Shown here: piece by piece, positions 43,263 to 52,810 of the stretch
Numbering within the stretch: position 1 is the stretch's first letter
How the letters are laid out: each line of letters starts with the position of its first letter
Assembly (NCBI RefSeq): GCF_013149295.1
Contig: NZ_JABGCB010000002.1
Location: 248,001-312,000 of the forward strand
Reading direction: 5' to 3'
From: Novosphingobium sp. SG751A
GTDB lineage: Bacteria > Pseudomonadota > Alphaproteobacteria > Sphingomonadales > Sphingomonadaceae
Length of the DNA: 64,000 bases
The notes under the pieces: model-generated
The model's input: only the letters and a program-made list of their open reading frames with translations
Told to the model about the DNA's origin: nothing
Databases searched by the model: none
Made by a program: the position numbers and the translations under genes

Positions 43263-46031
43263 TTATTCGCCAAAGGTGCGCTGCCACCAGCCGCGACGCG
43301 GCGCGGCAGAAGCGTCATCTTCGCCTTCCGAAGCGGCTTCGGCAGGGGCCTCGACGGGGGCTGCCGAAGCAACCTCAACCGGGGCCGCTTCAGCCGGAAC
43401 GGCTTCGACCGGCGCGGCATCGGCCTTTTTGCGGCGGACGCGCTTGGGCTTGGCCGGGGCTTCCTCGGCAACGGGTTCAGCCGGAGCGGCTTCGACCGGC
43501 GCGGCATCGGCCTTTTTGCGGCGGACGCGCTTGGGCTTGGCCGGGGCTTCTTCCGCAACGGGCTCGGCCGGAGCGGCTTCCACCACAGCGGCTTCGACCG
43601 GCGCGGCGTCGGCCTTTTTGCGGCGGACGCGCTTGGGCTTGGCCGGGGCTTCCTCGGCAACGGGTTCAGCCGGAGCGGCTTCGACCGGAGCAGCCTCGAC
43701 GACCACTTCAACCGGAGCAACCTCAACCGCTTCGACCGCCGGGGCGGCTTCCGCCACCGCTTCGGCCTCGTCCTCGTCGGCCTGTTCCTCGCTTGCGCCT
43801 TCTTCGCCTTCGCCACGGTTGCGGCTGCGGCGACGCTTGCGACGGCGGCGCTTGCGCGGACCATCTTCGCCCGCTTCGGCGGTTTCGGACTGCGCTTCGG
43901 CTTCGCCTTCCTCGGCCTCATCGCCTTCTTCGGCCTCGATCGGCTCGGCGGTTTCTGCGCTCACGCCTTCCTCGGCGGCGCCATCCTCGCGGCGGTCACG
44001 GCCACGGCCACGGCGGCGCTTACGACGCTTGCGACGGCCATCGGCGCTTTCGCCACCGTTTTCGCCGCCGCTCTCGCCTTCGGCTTCCTCGGCTTCTTCC
44101 TCGATCTCGTCCTCAAAGTCCTCTTCCGGCAGATCCTCGAGGTCTTCCTCCAGCACCAGCGGTTCGAACTTGGGCACGAATTCGTTGCGCGGACCCGACG
44201 AGACGACGCGCATCTTGGCGCCTTCATTCTCGCCTTCGGGGATCACTTCGACCGAGACACCATAGCGATGCTCAATCTCGCCCAGATCAAGGCGCTTGGC
44301 ATTGAGCAGATAGATCGAGGCTTCCTGGCTGGCGAACAGGGTGATGACCGTGCCCTTGCCCTTGGCCGCTTCTTCCTCGATCAGGCGCAGCGCCGACAGG
44401 CCCGCCGAGCCTGCGGTACGCACCAGACCCGTGCCGTCGCAATGCGGGCAACCGCGCGTGGTGGCCTCCAGCACGCCCGTGCGCAGGCGCTGGCGGCTCA
44501 TTTCCATCAGGCCGAAGGAACTGATGCGGCCGACCTGAATGCGAGCGCGGTCGTTCTTCAACGCTTCCTTCATGGCCTTCTCGACCTTGCGGACGTTCGA
44601 GCCATATTCCATGTCGATGAAGTCGATCACGACCAGACCAGCCATGTCGCGCAGGCGGAGCTGCCGGGCGATTTCGCGGGCGGCTTCAAGGTTGGTGGCA
44701 ACCGCCGTCTGCTCAATGCCATGCTCCTTGGTGGAGCGGCCCGAGTTGATGTCGATCGACACCAGCGCCTCGGTCGGGTTGATGACGATATAGCCGCCCG
44801 ACTTCAACTGAACCACCGGATCATACATCGCGGTCAACTGATCCTCGGCGCCAAAGCGCTGGAACAGGGGGACCGGATCGGCATAATGCTTCACCCGGCG
44901 CGCATGGCTGGGCATCAGCAGCTTCATGAAGTCACGCGCTGCGCGGTAGCCATCGTCGCCCTCGACAATCACTTCCTCGATGTCGCGGTTATAGATGTCG
45001 CGGATCGCGCGCTTGATCAGATCGCTGTCCGAATGGATCAGCGCGGGCGCGGCCGACTTCAGCGTGCTTTCGCGAATATCGTCCCACAGGCGGGCCAGAT
45101 AGTCGAAGTCGCGCTTGATCTCGGTCTTGGTGCGCTGAAGGCCCGCGGTGCGCACGATGCAGCCCATGCTTTTGGGCAGGTCCATTTCGGCGATGATGGT
45201 CTTCAAACGCTTGCGGTCGGCAAAGCTGCTGATCTTGCGCGAGATACCGCCGCCGTGGCTGGAATTGGGCATCAGCACGCAATAGCGGCCCGCAAGCGAC
45301 AGGTACGAGGTCAGCGCCGCACCCTTGTTGCCGCGCTCTTCCTTCACCACCTGAACCAGCAGCACCTGACGGCGGTGGATCACGTCCTGAATCTTGTAAC
45401 GGCGGCGCAGCGCCATGCGCTTGGCGCGCAGTTCTTCGGCTTCCTTGGCGTGGGTGGCGTTGCGCCCGCCCTGACGGCGGCCGCGACGGCCCCGGCGTTC
45501 GCCGCCATCTTCGCTTTCCGATGCTTCTTCGGCTTCGTGGTCGCCGTCGAAACCGTCTTCGATATGACCGGCCTCGATGGTGGCCACGCTGCCCTTTTCG
45601 GACGTGTCCACCTCGATCAGCGAACCGGCGTCCTCAACGGCACCGCCCGCGAAATCATCGGCAAGGCCTTCGCCCAGTTCATCGTCACCGACGAAATCTT
45701 CCTCGCCTTCGGCCACAGCGCGCAGCGCGGCTTCTTCCTCGGCGTGGGCAGCCTCTTCGGCCAGAAGAGCTTCGCGGTCTTCCTTGGGGATCTGATAATA
45801 ATCGGGGTGGATTTCGGAAAACGCCAGGAAACCGTGGCGGTTGCCCCCGAAATCGACAAAAGCGGCCTGAAGCGACGGCTCGACGCGCGTCACCTTGGCC
45901 AGATAGATGTTACCCTTGATCTGCTTGTGATCGGCAGAGTCAAAGTCGAATTCTTCAATACGGTTGCCCTTGAGCACCGCCACCCGGGTTTCTTCCGAGT
46001 GGCGCGCATCGATCAGCATGCGCGTTGACAT
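43263..46031 (-). CDS. rne: Ribonuclease E
   Basis: 922 residues from ATG 46031 (MSTRMLIDARHSEETRVAVL). An S1 domain split by an acidic insertion (residues ~80-200, AEEEAALRAVAEGEEDF, glutamate-rich), then the RNase E/G catalytic core with DINSGR, VIDFIDMEYG and the zinc-link CPHCDGTG. The C-terminal ~270 residues are disordered and acidic/alanine-proline-rich, with basic RRKRRR clusters and a tandem repeat (see 43393-43690). It initiates mRNA decay and rRNA processing and should scaffold a degradosome. A larger upstream open frame is unlikely to be used. Confidence 0.96.
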   Translation of the reverse strand: MSTRMLIDARHSEETRVAVLKGNRIEEFDFDSADHKQIKGNIYLAKVTRVEPSLQAAFVDFGGNRHGFLAFSEIHPDYYQIPKEDREALLAEEAAHAEEEAALRAVAEGEEDFVGDDELGEGLADDFAGGAVEDAGSLIEVDTSEKGSVATIEAGHIEDGFDGDHEAEEASESEDGGERRGRRGRRQGGRNATHAKEAEELRAKRMALRRRYKIQDVIHRRQVLLVQVVKEERGNKGAALTSYLSLAGRYCVLMPNSSHGGGISRKISSFADRKRLKTIIAEMDLPKSMGCIVRTAGLQRTKTEIKRDFDYLARLWDDIRESTLKSAAPALIHSDSDLIKRAIRDIYNRDIEEVIVEGDDGYRAARDFMKLLMPSHARRVKHYADPVPLFQRFGAEDQLTAMYDPVVQLKSGGYIVINPTEALVSIDINSGRSTKEHGIEQTAVATNLEAAREIARQLRLRDMAGLVVIDFIDMEYGSNVRKVEKAMKEALKNDRARIQVGRISSFGLMEMSRQRLRTGVLEATTRGCPHCDGTGLVRTAGSAGLSALRLIEEEAAKGKGTVITLFASQEASIYLLNAKRLDLGEIEHRYGVSVEVIPEGENEGAKMRVVSSGPRNEFVPKFEPLVLEEDLEDLPEEDFEDEIEEEAEEAEGESGGENGGESADGRRKRRKRRRGRGRDRREDGAAEEGVSAETAEPIEAEEGDEAEEGEAEAQSETAEAGEDGPRKRRRRKRRRSRNRGEGEEGASEEQADEDEAEAVAEAAPAVEAVEVAPVEVVVEAAPVEAAPAEPVAEEAPAKPKRVRRKKADAAPVEAAVVEAAPAEPVAEEAPAKPKRVRRKKADAAPVEAAPAEPVAEEAPAKPKRVRRKKADAAPVEAVPAEAAPVEVASAAPVEAPAEAASEGEDDASAAPRRGWWQRTFGE
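43393..43690 (-). repeat. 87-nt coding repeats in the rne tail
   Basis: Three near-identical copies of a 29-residue unit (APAEPVAEEAP, KPKRVRRKKADAAPVEA) encoded in rne. Copies one and two are separated by five extra residues (AVVEA), giving DNA periods of 87 and 102 nt. Each unit has the basic KRVRRKK block, so copy number sets the number of RNA- or partner-binding sites. DNA identity is high, indicating recent duplication. Confidence 0.85.
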
Positions 46032-46854
46032 TATGATTTCTCCAGCCGCGCGCGGTCCGGGCTGTGCCCAGTGGCGAAAGGCCCGGCAATGGGGCGCGGC
46101 AATTGTGGTGTGGTTCGCGCGGCGGCGCGACATATGGCCCTGTTGGGGCCATGGCCGTCTGCGCGAGGATCGACAGGCCTGGCGCGTTCATCGCGCGCCG
46201 GGCATGAGTGGAAAGGCCGGAGGCGCCATCAGGGCCGCCGGCGTTTTTCGTGTCTGCAAGGCAAGGGAGGCGCCGCGAAGTGCTGCGCGCGGCGATGGCA
46301 TGTTGCTTCATCGAAACGAAACCCGCTGATTCCCGAATGGAAACCGCGGGCTGCTTCTTGATAGGCGACCAATTTGTCGTGAAGCATTTTGCCATCGACA
46401 AGTCTTCCGCCCACGCCGCAAAGCCGCCTTGCGGCTGCGGATTCTGGGACGGAACACAACTCATCATACCTGCATCAACCTGTACGTCCGGCCAGAAAAC
46501 ACGACCGGGGCCAAGGGCAGGTTTTATCGCGCTTCCCTTTTGCTTGGCCCGGCCATATCGCATCGGGGCGACTGGCGAGCGGCATTGCCTTGAACCGGTC
46601 CGCCGCTTTACCTGTTGGCTTGTCGGGCGAACCTTGTGAAAAAGGCAGGGGCGCGGGGAATAGACTGCCCCCGGTCTTTCCCTGCTAGCACCCCTTGTCT
46701 TTCCGGGCAAGTTCCATGCGATGCGTGATTCTACCCTTTTTTCACGGTCTGCGCGCGATTAATGCGAACGCGCCGTTAACCCCATTGCACCCATAAGGGG
46801 CAGCGCTTACCAAAGATTACGCTTTCGCCCCGATGGACCCCATAGCCCCACGCA
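46032..46854. other. 823-bp non-coding region between rne and the amidase gene, with rne leader hairpins
   Basis: No convincing gene. Stable stems are visible: GGCGCG/CGCGCC around 46181-46199; a near-perfect 9-bp stem with one mismatch followed by TTTTT at 46222-46250; CCCGC/GCGGG around 46324-46351; and CCGC-AGCCGC-CTT-GCGGCT-GCGG at 46416-46440. If rne is transcribed from the far end, they lie in its 5' leader, where other bacteria place autoregulatory structure. The last ~110 bp are more AT-rich and probably hold the amidase promoter. Confidence 0.5.
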
Positions 46855-47892
46855 ATGCCCGAAGCCCCGTCCGATCCTGTTGTCGACCCCATCGAGCCGC
46901 AAGAGGCCCCCCGACGCGGTTGGGGGCTTGGTCTGCTGATCTTTGCGCTGTTTGCGCCTCTGCTGCTGTTGGTGGCGATGTTGCTGGTGGACGGCTGGAT
47001 GGGCGCGCCGGGCTTTACACGCGATTATGTGGTGCGCTTTGATCTGCCCCCGGCAGGCGCTCTGGCGGCTTTGCCTGAAATTGCCGGGCCTAAGGATCCG
47101 CACAGCCCGCTGGTGGTGATCGATGCCGGGCATGGCGGCCATGATCCGGGCGCGCATGGCGAGCATCAGGCGGAAAAGGAGTTGACCCTCTCGCTGGCTC
47201 TGGCGCTGCGTCAACGTCTGCTGGAGGTGGGCGGCATCCGCGTGGCGCTGACGCGGATGGATGATCGCTATCTGTTGCTGGAGGAGCGTTCGGACATTGC
47301 GCGGCGGATGAAGGCGGACCTTTTCATCTCGATCCACGCCGACAGCGCCGATACGCCCGGCGCGCACGGCGCGACTGTTTACACTCTGTCCGACCGGGGC
47401 AGCAGCCAGGAAGCCGAGCATCTGGCCGCCTCGGAAAACCGCGCCGATACGGTCAATGGCGTGTCACTGGCCAATACCAGCAGTTCGGTTTCGGCCATTC
47501 TGGTTGATTTGTCGCAACGCCATGCGGCGGAAATGTCGACCAACCTTGCCCGTCTGATCCTGCGCGAAGGGCAGGGCGAGGAGGGCGGCGCGCGAATCGA
47601 TTTCCGCGAGCGCGCGCTGCAATCAGCGGCCTTTGTCGTGCTCAAATCGCCCGATGTGCCCTCGGTTCTGTATGAGGCGGGCTATATTTCCAACGCCGAG
47701 GACGCCGCGCGCCTGTCCTCGCCCGCCGGGCGGCGCGATTTCGCCCATGCCACCGCGCAGGCCATCCGCGTTTACTTTGCCCGCCAGCGTGAAACGCCGA
47801 TACAAAGCGAAACGCCAACGCAAAGCGAAAGGCCAATGCCGAGCGAGGCGCCGATGCAGGGCGAAACGCCCGGCGCGCTTGCAACGCCTTAA
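46855..47892 (+). CDS. N-acetylmuramoyl-L-alanine amidase (Amidase_3)
   Basis: 345 residues. An N-terminal TM/signal-anchor helix (LGLLIFALFAPLLLLVAMLL, residues ~23-42) puts the enzyme in the periplasm. Zinc-amidase motifs: VIDAGHGGHDPGA, EKELTLSLALALRQRL, DLFISIHADSAD and PSVLYEAGYISN. It splits the amide between MurNAc and the stem peptide. The tail holds five diverged 6-residue repeats (ETPIQS, ETPTQS, ERPMPS, EAPMQG). Followed 43 bp later by PBP1A, the standard alphaproteobacterial order. Possible lineage start at 46807 (another frame) rejected. Confidence 0.94.
   Translation: MPEAPSDPVVDPIEPQEAPRRGWGLGLLIFALFAPLLLLVAMLLVDGWMGAPGFTRDYVVRFDLPPAGALAALPEIAGPKDPHSPLVVIDAGHGGHDPGAHGEHQAEKELTLSLALALRQRLLEVGGIRVALTRMDDRYLLLEERSDIARRMKADLFISIHADSADTPGAHGATVYTLSDRGSSQEAEHLAASENRADTVNGVSLANTSSSVSAILVDLSQRHAAEMSTNLARLILREGQGEEGGARIDFRERALQSAAFVVLKSPDVPSVLYEAGYISNAEDAARLSSPAGRRDFAHATAQAIRVYFARQRETPIQSETPTQSERPMPSEAPMQGETPGALATP
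47791..47875 (+). repeat. 18-nt tandem repeats at the end of the amidase gene
   Basis: About 4.5 units of GAAACGCC-type 18-mers encoding (E-x-P-x-x-S/G) repeats. The units differ by several substitutions each, so they are older than the rne repeats. Confidence 0.75.
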
Positions 47893-47935
47893 CCGCTGGC
47901 AAAACCCTGCCTGCCCATGCTAGGGGCGCAAGTCT

Positions 47936-50548
47936 ATGGCGCCCAGCGATCCTTCCCAGCCCGGTTCTGATCCGAACAATTCGCCCGATCAGAATGAAAA
48001 CTCTCACCTGCGTATCCGCCGTCAGGCGGGCGGGGCATGGCGCCGCATGCTGGCGCGCCCATTGTCTTTTCTGGGGGCGCTGGCTTTTCTGGGGCCGATA
48101 ACGGGGCGTTTTGGCGCGTGGTTCGGCGCGCGCTGGCAAAGCGGGCGGCTGTTTCGCATCGGTGCGCTGGTGCTGGGGCTGGCCGTGGCTTTTTGGCTGC
48201 TGCTCTATGTAACGGTGCTGCGCACGCTGCCCTCGGCGGATACTTTGCTGACCTATCAGCCGCCTTTGCCCACGATGGTGCGCGGTAATGATGGCGGCAT
48301 CGTCTATTCCTATGCCCGCGAGCGGCGCGTCCAATTGCGCTATGTCGATTTCCCCAAGCAATTGGTGAATGCGTTCCTCTCGGCCGAGGACAAGAATTTC
48401 TTCCATCACAGCGGGGTCGATTTCATCGGCCTGGGTCAGGCGGTGGTCGATTACGCGCTGAAATATGGCAGTGGCGAGCGTGCGCGCGGCGGTTCGACCA
48501 TCACGCAGCAAGTGGCCAAGAACATCCTGATCGGCGATGAATATTCGGTCAGCCGCAAGCTCAAGGAAATGATCGTCGCCTTTCGCATCGAGGGCGTGCT
48601 GAACAAGCAGCAGATCCTTGAGCTTTACCTCAACGAAATCCCGCTGGGCCGCCAGAGTTTTGGCGTACAGGCCGCCGCGCGCGCCTATTTCGGCAAAGAC
48701 GTGGACAAGCTGGAGCTGCATGAGGCCGCTTTCCTCGCCATCCTGCCCAAGGCGCCCGAAGTCTATGGCCGCGCCAAATTCGCCGAAAAGGCGATTGCGC
48801 GCCGCAACTGGGTGCTGGACCAGATGGTCAAGAATGGCGCCGCCGATGCCGCCGCCGCCGCCAATGCCAAGGCGCAGCCTTTGGGCCTGATCCAGCGCCG
48901 GGTGGAAACCTATGACCCATCTGTGGGCTATTTCGTCGAGGAAGTGCGCCGCCAGCTGATCGCCAAATATGGCGAGAACGCCGAAAATGGCCCCAACAGC
49001 GTCTATGCGGGCGGGCTGTGGGTGCGCACCTCGCTCGATTCCGAATTGCAGAAAGCGGCGCAGGAATCCCTGCGCGGGGGCCTGTTGCGCTATTCGGCCG
49101 GCAAGGGTTGGCACGGGCCGATCGCTCATATCGAGCTTGACCCCGAACATTGGCAGAGCCAGTTGATCGGATTGAACAAGACGATTGCGTACAAGGACTG
49201 GCGCGTTGGCGTGGTCCTGCGTCGGGGCGGCAATGGCCAGATCGGCTTTACCGACGGCAGCACCGCAACGCTGACGGGTCTGCTCGATCCGGTGCGGGTT
49301 GGCGATGTCGTGACGGCCGCACCCGTTGGCGGCGGGGCCTATGGCCTGCGCCTGCTGCCCGGCGTTGGCGGCGGCATGATGGTCGAACAACCCGGCACGG
49401 GCCGCGTGCTGGCCGTCGCGGGCGGGTTCGACGATGGGCTCGACGCTTTCAACCGCGCCACACAGGCCCAGCGCCAGCCCGGCTCGACCATCAAGCCCTT
49501 CGTCTATGCCACCGGCCTCGACAATGGCATGACGCCCGCCAGCATGGTCGCCGACCAGTCCTTCTGCGTCTATCAGGGCGCCAATCTGGGCGAAAAATGC
49601 TTCCGCAACTTTGACAGCCGGGGCGTGGGCGGCATCCACACGATGCGCTGGGGCCTTGAACAGTCGCGCAACCTGATGACGGTTCACATCGCCAATGATG
49701 TGGGCATGGACAAGGTGGTCAAGACCTTTGCCAATATGGGCATCGGCAAATATCCGCCCTATTTCGGCTTTGCGCTGGGCGCGGGCGAAACCACCGTGGC
49801 CCAGATGGTCAATGCCTATTCGGCGCTGGCCTCGAACGGGGTTCAGCACGAACAGACCTTTGTGGACTTTATTCAGGACCGCAACGGCAAGGTCGTCTGG
49901 CGCGCCGACGAGCGGGCCTGCAACGGCTGCAACATGCCCGACTGGGACGGCAAGCCGATGCCGCGCTTTGCCCCGCGCGGGCATCAGGTGATGGATGCGC
50001 GCACCGCCTATCAGACGGTCCATATGCTCGAAGGCGTGGTTCAGCGCGGCACGGCGGTGACGCTGCGCGATCTGGGCCTGCCCCTGTTCGGCAAGACCGG
50101 CACGACCACGGGGCCTACCAATGTGTGGTTTGTGGGCGGATCGCCCAAGATCGTGGGCGGCGTCTATATTGGCTATGACCAGCCCAAGTCATTGGGTGGC
50201 TATGCGCAGGGCGGCACTTATGCTGCGCCGATCTTCAAGCAATTCGTGCAATTGACCAAGACGCGCTGGGATCACACGCCCTTTGTGGCCCCGCCGGGCA
50301 TTCGCATGATGAAGATCAGCCGCGCCACCGGCCAGCGCGTGTTTGGCGGCACGCCGGGCGATGATCCCAAGGCGGAAGTCATCTGGGAGGCCTTCAAGCC
50401 GGAAACCGAGCCGCAGCGCGTGGGCCGTCAGGAGCAGGTCGCGGCCAAGCGCAGCGAATTGCTGGAGGCAATCCGGCGCGGGTTTGACGCTCTGGGCGGC
50501 CGTGTGTTCCAGCACAGCGATGGCGAGGACGTGGTGGTCGAGCAGTAA
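47936..50548 (+). CDS. mrcA: Penicillin-binding protein 1A (class A)
   Basis: 870 residues. One N-terminal TM helix (LFRIGALVLGLAVAFWLLLY), GT51 glycosyltransferase domain (SAEDKNFFHHSGVDF with catalytic Glu, RARGGSTITQQVAKN, KEMIVAFRIE), an OB-like linker, then the transpeptidase domain with SxxK QPGSTIKPFVY, SRN-type motif (EQSRNLM) and KTGTT. Polymerises and cross-links peptidoglycan in the periplasm. In many relatives prfB follows directly; here five minus- and plus-strand genes intervene. Confidence 0.96.
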   Translation: MAPSDPSQPGSDPNNSPDQNENSHLRIRRQAGGAWRRMLARPLSFLGALAFLGPITGRFGAWFGARWQSGRLFRIGALVLGLAVAFWLLLYVTVLRTLPSADTLLTYQPPLPTMVRGNDGGIVYSYARERRVQLRYVDFPKQLVNAFLSAEDKNFFHHSGVDFIGLGQAVVDYALKYGSGERARGGSTITQQVAKNILIGDEYSVSRKLKEMIVAFRIEGVLNKQQILELYLNEIPLGRQSFGVQAAARAYFGKDVDKLELHEAAFLAILPKAPEVYGRAKFAEKAIARRNWVLDQMVKNGAADAAAAANAKAQPLGLIQRRVETYDPSVGYFVEEVRRQLIAKYGENAENGPNSVYAGGLWVRTSLDSELQKAAQESLRGGLLRYSAGKGWHGPIAHIELDPEHWQSQLIGLNKTIAYKDWRVGVVLRRGGNGQIGFTDGSTATLTGLLDPVRVGDVVTAAPVGGGAYGLRLLPGVGGGMMVEQPGTGRVLAVAGGFDDGLDAFNRATQAQRQPGSTIKPFVYATGLDNGMTPASMVADQSFCVYQGANLGEKCFRNFDSRGVGGIHTMRWGLEQSRNLMTVHIANDVGMDKVVKTFANMGIGKYPPYFGFALGAGETTVAQMVNAYSALASNGVQHEQTFVDFIQDRNGKVVWRADERACNGCNMPDWDGKPMPRFAPRGHQVMDARTAYQTVHMLEGVVQRGTAVTLRDLGLPLFGKTGTTTGPTNVWFVGGSPKIVGGVYIGYDQPKSLGGYAQGGTYAAPIFKQFVQLTKTRWDHTPFVAPPGIRMMKISRATGQRVFGGTPGDDPKAEVIWEAFKPETEPQRVGRQEQVAAKRSELLEAIRRGFDALGGRVFQHSDGEDVVVEQ

Positions 50549-51304
50549 TCAGCCCATCTTGCCGGTCCGCAGGGCCCGCGCCCATCCGGCGCGGCCCATC
50601 GCCTCGGCCCGCCGCGCCGCGCTTTCGTGGTCATAGGCGACCGCGTGCAGCGTGACGTGCCAGCGCCCATCGGCCAATTGCGCGCTTAAGTATCGCGCAT
50701 CGGGCGTGCCGGTTTCCACCACATGCCATGATGGCACATTGTCCTCATAGGCGGGCAGGCCCACGCTGCCCGCATTGGCGATCTGGCGGCCATCGGGCAG
50801 GGTGACGGCTCGCGGCATATGCGTATGGCCGCAGAGCGTCAGCGCATGATGGCTGGCATGGGGCATGATCTCCTCATGTGTGGATTCGCGCATCCGCCCG
50901 CGACTGCCTTTTCGGCGACGGTGGAGCCAGTAGGTGTCGTCGCTATCAGGCGTGGCATGGCACAGCAAAACATTGCTTGAAGGGTTGGGGCCGGGCCATT
51001 CCATCGTGCCGGGCATGGCGGCCATCCATGCCCGGATGTCATCGTCAATGGCGGCATGAGCGGCAGCGTCGGTCGGCCCCATTTCGGCCGGGTCGATGGT
51101 CAGCAATTGCCGCTCATGATTGCCCGCCAGAGTGGGCCAGTTCAGCGCCATCAACAGTAACGCCGTTTCGCGCGGCCAGAGCGGGCCGGAGAGACTGTCG
51201 CCCAGATTGACGACCTGCCCGATTCCGCGCGCGGCGATGTCGGCAATCACCGCCTCGAGCGCGGGCAGATTGCCGTGAATGTCGGAAACGGCCGCGAAAT
51301 GCAT
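50549..51304 (-). CDS. Metallophosphoesterase (calcineurin-like, YfcE-type)
   Basis: 251 residues. Metal motifs in order: SDIHGN (residues 8-13), NLGDSLSGP, LAGNHERQL, LLCHATPD and CGHTHMPR. Cytoplasmic, no signal peptide. Likely a phosphodiesterase or phosphatase; substrate unknown. It starts one base after the stop of the SGNH hydrolase gene on the same strand, so the two are cotranscribed. Confidence 0.92.
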   Translation of the reverse strand: MHFAAVSDIHGNLPALEAVIADIAARGIGQVVNLGDSLSGPLWPRETALLLMALNWPTLAGNHERQLLTIDPAEMGPTDAAAHAAIDDDIRAWMAAMPGTMEWPGPNPSSNVLLCHATPDSDDTYWLHRRRKGSRGRMRESTHEEIMPHASHHALTLCGHTHMPRAVTLPDGRQIANAGSVGLPAYEDNVPSWHVVETGTPDARYLSAQLADGRWHVTLHAVAYDHESAARRAEAMGRAGWARALRTGKMG

Positions 51305-51305
51305 G

Positions 51306-52160
51306 TTACCGCGCGCGATAGGCCGCCCCGATCAGCGCGGCCGCGGCCGCCATTCCGGCCTGATTGGGGTGATAATTGACCCCGTCCTTTTTGGCCATAT
51401 CGGGGCTGCCGCCGTTCGACCAAGGCGCCGCACCGCAAATGCCGTGATCCGCCGAGGCGCGGTCGAGCGCGACGGTGCGGGCAAAGCTGCGATACGGGCG
51501 TACCGAGGCCTCAGTGATGGCGCTGAGCGTTTTGGCGATGGGGCGGATCTGGGCCACTCCCTCGTCCGACAGGCCGGTGGCGGGGCAATTGCCCTTGGCG
51601 GGCATCAGCGAGAAATATTGCACGATCAGCACGCGCGCCTTGGGCGAGCGCTGGTGGATGGTGGCGATCATCCGGTCCATGTCGCCGGCCAGCTTGGCCT
51701 TGGCCTCCTCGGTCAGCGGTGCAAAGGGCGTGCAGCCATTGGGGAAATAACGTCCGCGTTCCTCAGCGCTCAGAGCCGGACAGCGCAATTTGCCGATGGC
51801 GGTCATATAGCCCAGATCATTGCCGCCGATTGTCACCGTCACCAATCGCGTGCCGGCGTCCAGCGCATCGACCTGTGCGGGCAATTCATTCCACGGACCC
51901 AGAATATGCGCGGTGGTTGCCCCGCTGCACGAAACGTCCTGCAAGGCCAGCCCGGCCTTTTGCGCGAAAATATGCGCCGCATTGCTGGCCGAGCGGGCGC
52001 AGCGGTTGGGCGGCGTATCGGCGCTCTGGCCGATGTTGGGGCCTGCGGCATAGGAACTGCCCATGGCGACATAGGGGGCGCTCGCAAATGCCGCAGAAGG
52101 CAGAAGGGCGGACCCAAGTACAGGGACGAGCGAGAGCGCAATCAGGTTTTGTTTTTTCAT
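51306..52160 (-). CDS. Secreted SGNH/GDSL-family hydrolase
   Basis: 284 residues from ATG 52160 with a signal peptide (LIALSLVPVLGSALLPSAAFA). SGNH blocks: YVAMGSSYAAGP (nucleophile Ser), the Gly block near SCSGATTAHIL, VTIGGNDLGY (Asn block) and VNYHPNQAG (Asp-x-x-His variant, with Asn). Cysteines in pairs (NRCARS/VSCSG; KLRCPA/NGCTPF; GNCPA/HGICGA) suggest three disulfides as in secreted lipases such as Streptomyces lipases. Likely an extracellular esterase/lipase. Confidence 0.88.
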   Translation of the reverse strand: MKKQNLIALSLVPVLGSALLPSAAFASAPYVAMGSSYAAGPNIGQSADTPPNRCARSASNAAHIFAQKAGLALQDVSCSGATTAHILGPWNELPAQVDALDAGTRLVTVTIGGNDLGYMTAIGKLRCPALSAEERGRYFPNGCTPFAPLTEEAKAKLAGDMDRMIATIHQRSPKARVLIVQYFSLMPAKGNCPATGLSDEGVAQIRPIAKTLSAITEASVRPYRSFARTVALDRASADHGICGAAPWSNGGSPDMAKKDGVNYHPNQAGMAAAAALIGAAYRAR

Positions 52161-52252
52161 AATGTACAGGATTTGCCGATTATCGCCCCGCTGGCAAGAT
52201 ATCCTGCGCGTGCTCTGGACAGAAGGGGGCATGTGGGACATTCTCCGCCGCC

Positions 52253-52810
52253 ATGATGCACCCCCGCAACCTGCTCGCCCCGGCGCTGGCCGCTTTTGCC
52301 GCCGCCGCCATGTTGTCCGCCCCGGCCCATGCCGAACTGGCCGTGGGGGCTGCTGCCCCGGCCTTTGTGACGCAGGGGGCAAAGGCGGGCAAGCCCTTCA
52401 CTTTCGACCTGAAAAAGGCGCTGAAGAACGGGCCGGTCGTGGTCTATTTCTATCCCAAGGCCTTTACCAAGGGCTGCACGCTGGAGGCCCATGCCTTTGC
52501 CGAGGCCACCGAAGATTTCGCCAAGGCGGGCGCGATGGTGATCGGCATGTCGGCGGACGATCTGCCCACGCTGGAAAAGTTTTCGACGATGGAATGCCGC
52601 GACAAATTCCCGGTGGCGATTGCCGACGCCGGCATCATCAAGAATTATGACGTAGCGCTTTCCATTCCCGGCCTCTCGGCGGCGGTGACCAAGCGCACTT
52701 CTTATGTCATCGGCAAGGATGGCAAGATCAAGCTGGCCTTCACCGACATGGATTACAAGGATCACGTGTCCAAGACGCTGGCAACCGTGCAGGGTCTGGC
52801 CAAGCATTGA
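52253..52810 (+). CDS. Periplasmic peroxiredoxin (AhpC/TSA, BCP-like)
   Basis: 185 residues with a signal peptide (LAAFAAAAMLSAPAHAE) starting at tandem ATGs. The peroxidatic Cys is in YPKAFTKGCTLEA (P-x-x-x-T-x-x-C pattern). A resolving Cys may be the one in TMECRDKF. Reduces peroxides in the periplasm; its reductant is not evident nearby. It sits divergent from the SGNH gene with 92 bp between. Confidence 0.9.
   Translation: MMHPRNLLAPALAAFAAAAMLSAPAHAELAVGAAAPAFVTQGAKAGKPFTFDLKKALKNGPVVVYFYPKAFTKGCTLEAHAFAEATEDFAKAGAMVIGMSADDLPTLEKFSTMECRDKFPVAIADAGIIKNYDVALSIPGLSAAVTKRTSYVIGKDGKIKLAFTDMDYKDHVSKTLATVQGLAKH

Noticed and set aside
43393..43690. CRISPR-like array
   Set aside because: The spaced repeats are coding, in frame in rne, with no unique spacers.
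43094..44305. 403-codon Arg/Pro/Leu-rich plus-strand frame
   Set aside because: Opposite the repetitive rne tail; the repeats make all frames open.
44268..46028. 586-codon plus-strand open frame opposite rne
   Set aside because: Antisense to the RNase E core with all its motifs; no independent evidence.
47642..50023. 793-codon minus-strand open frame opposite the amidase and PBP1A genes
   Set aside because: Spans two real genes; shadow composition.
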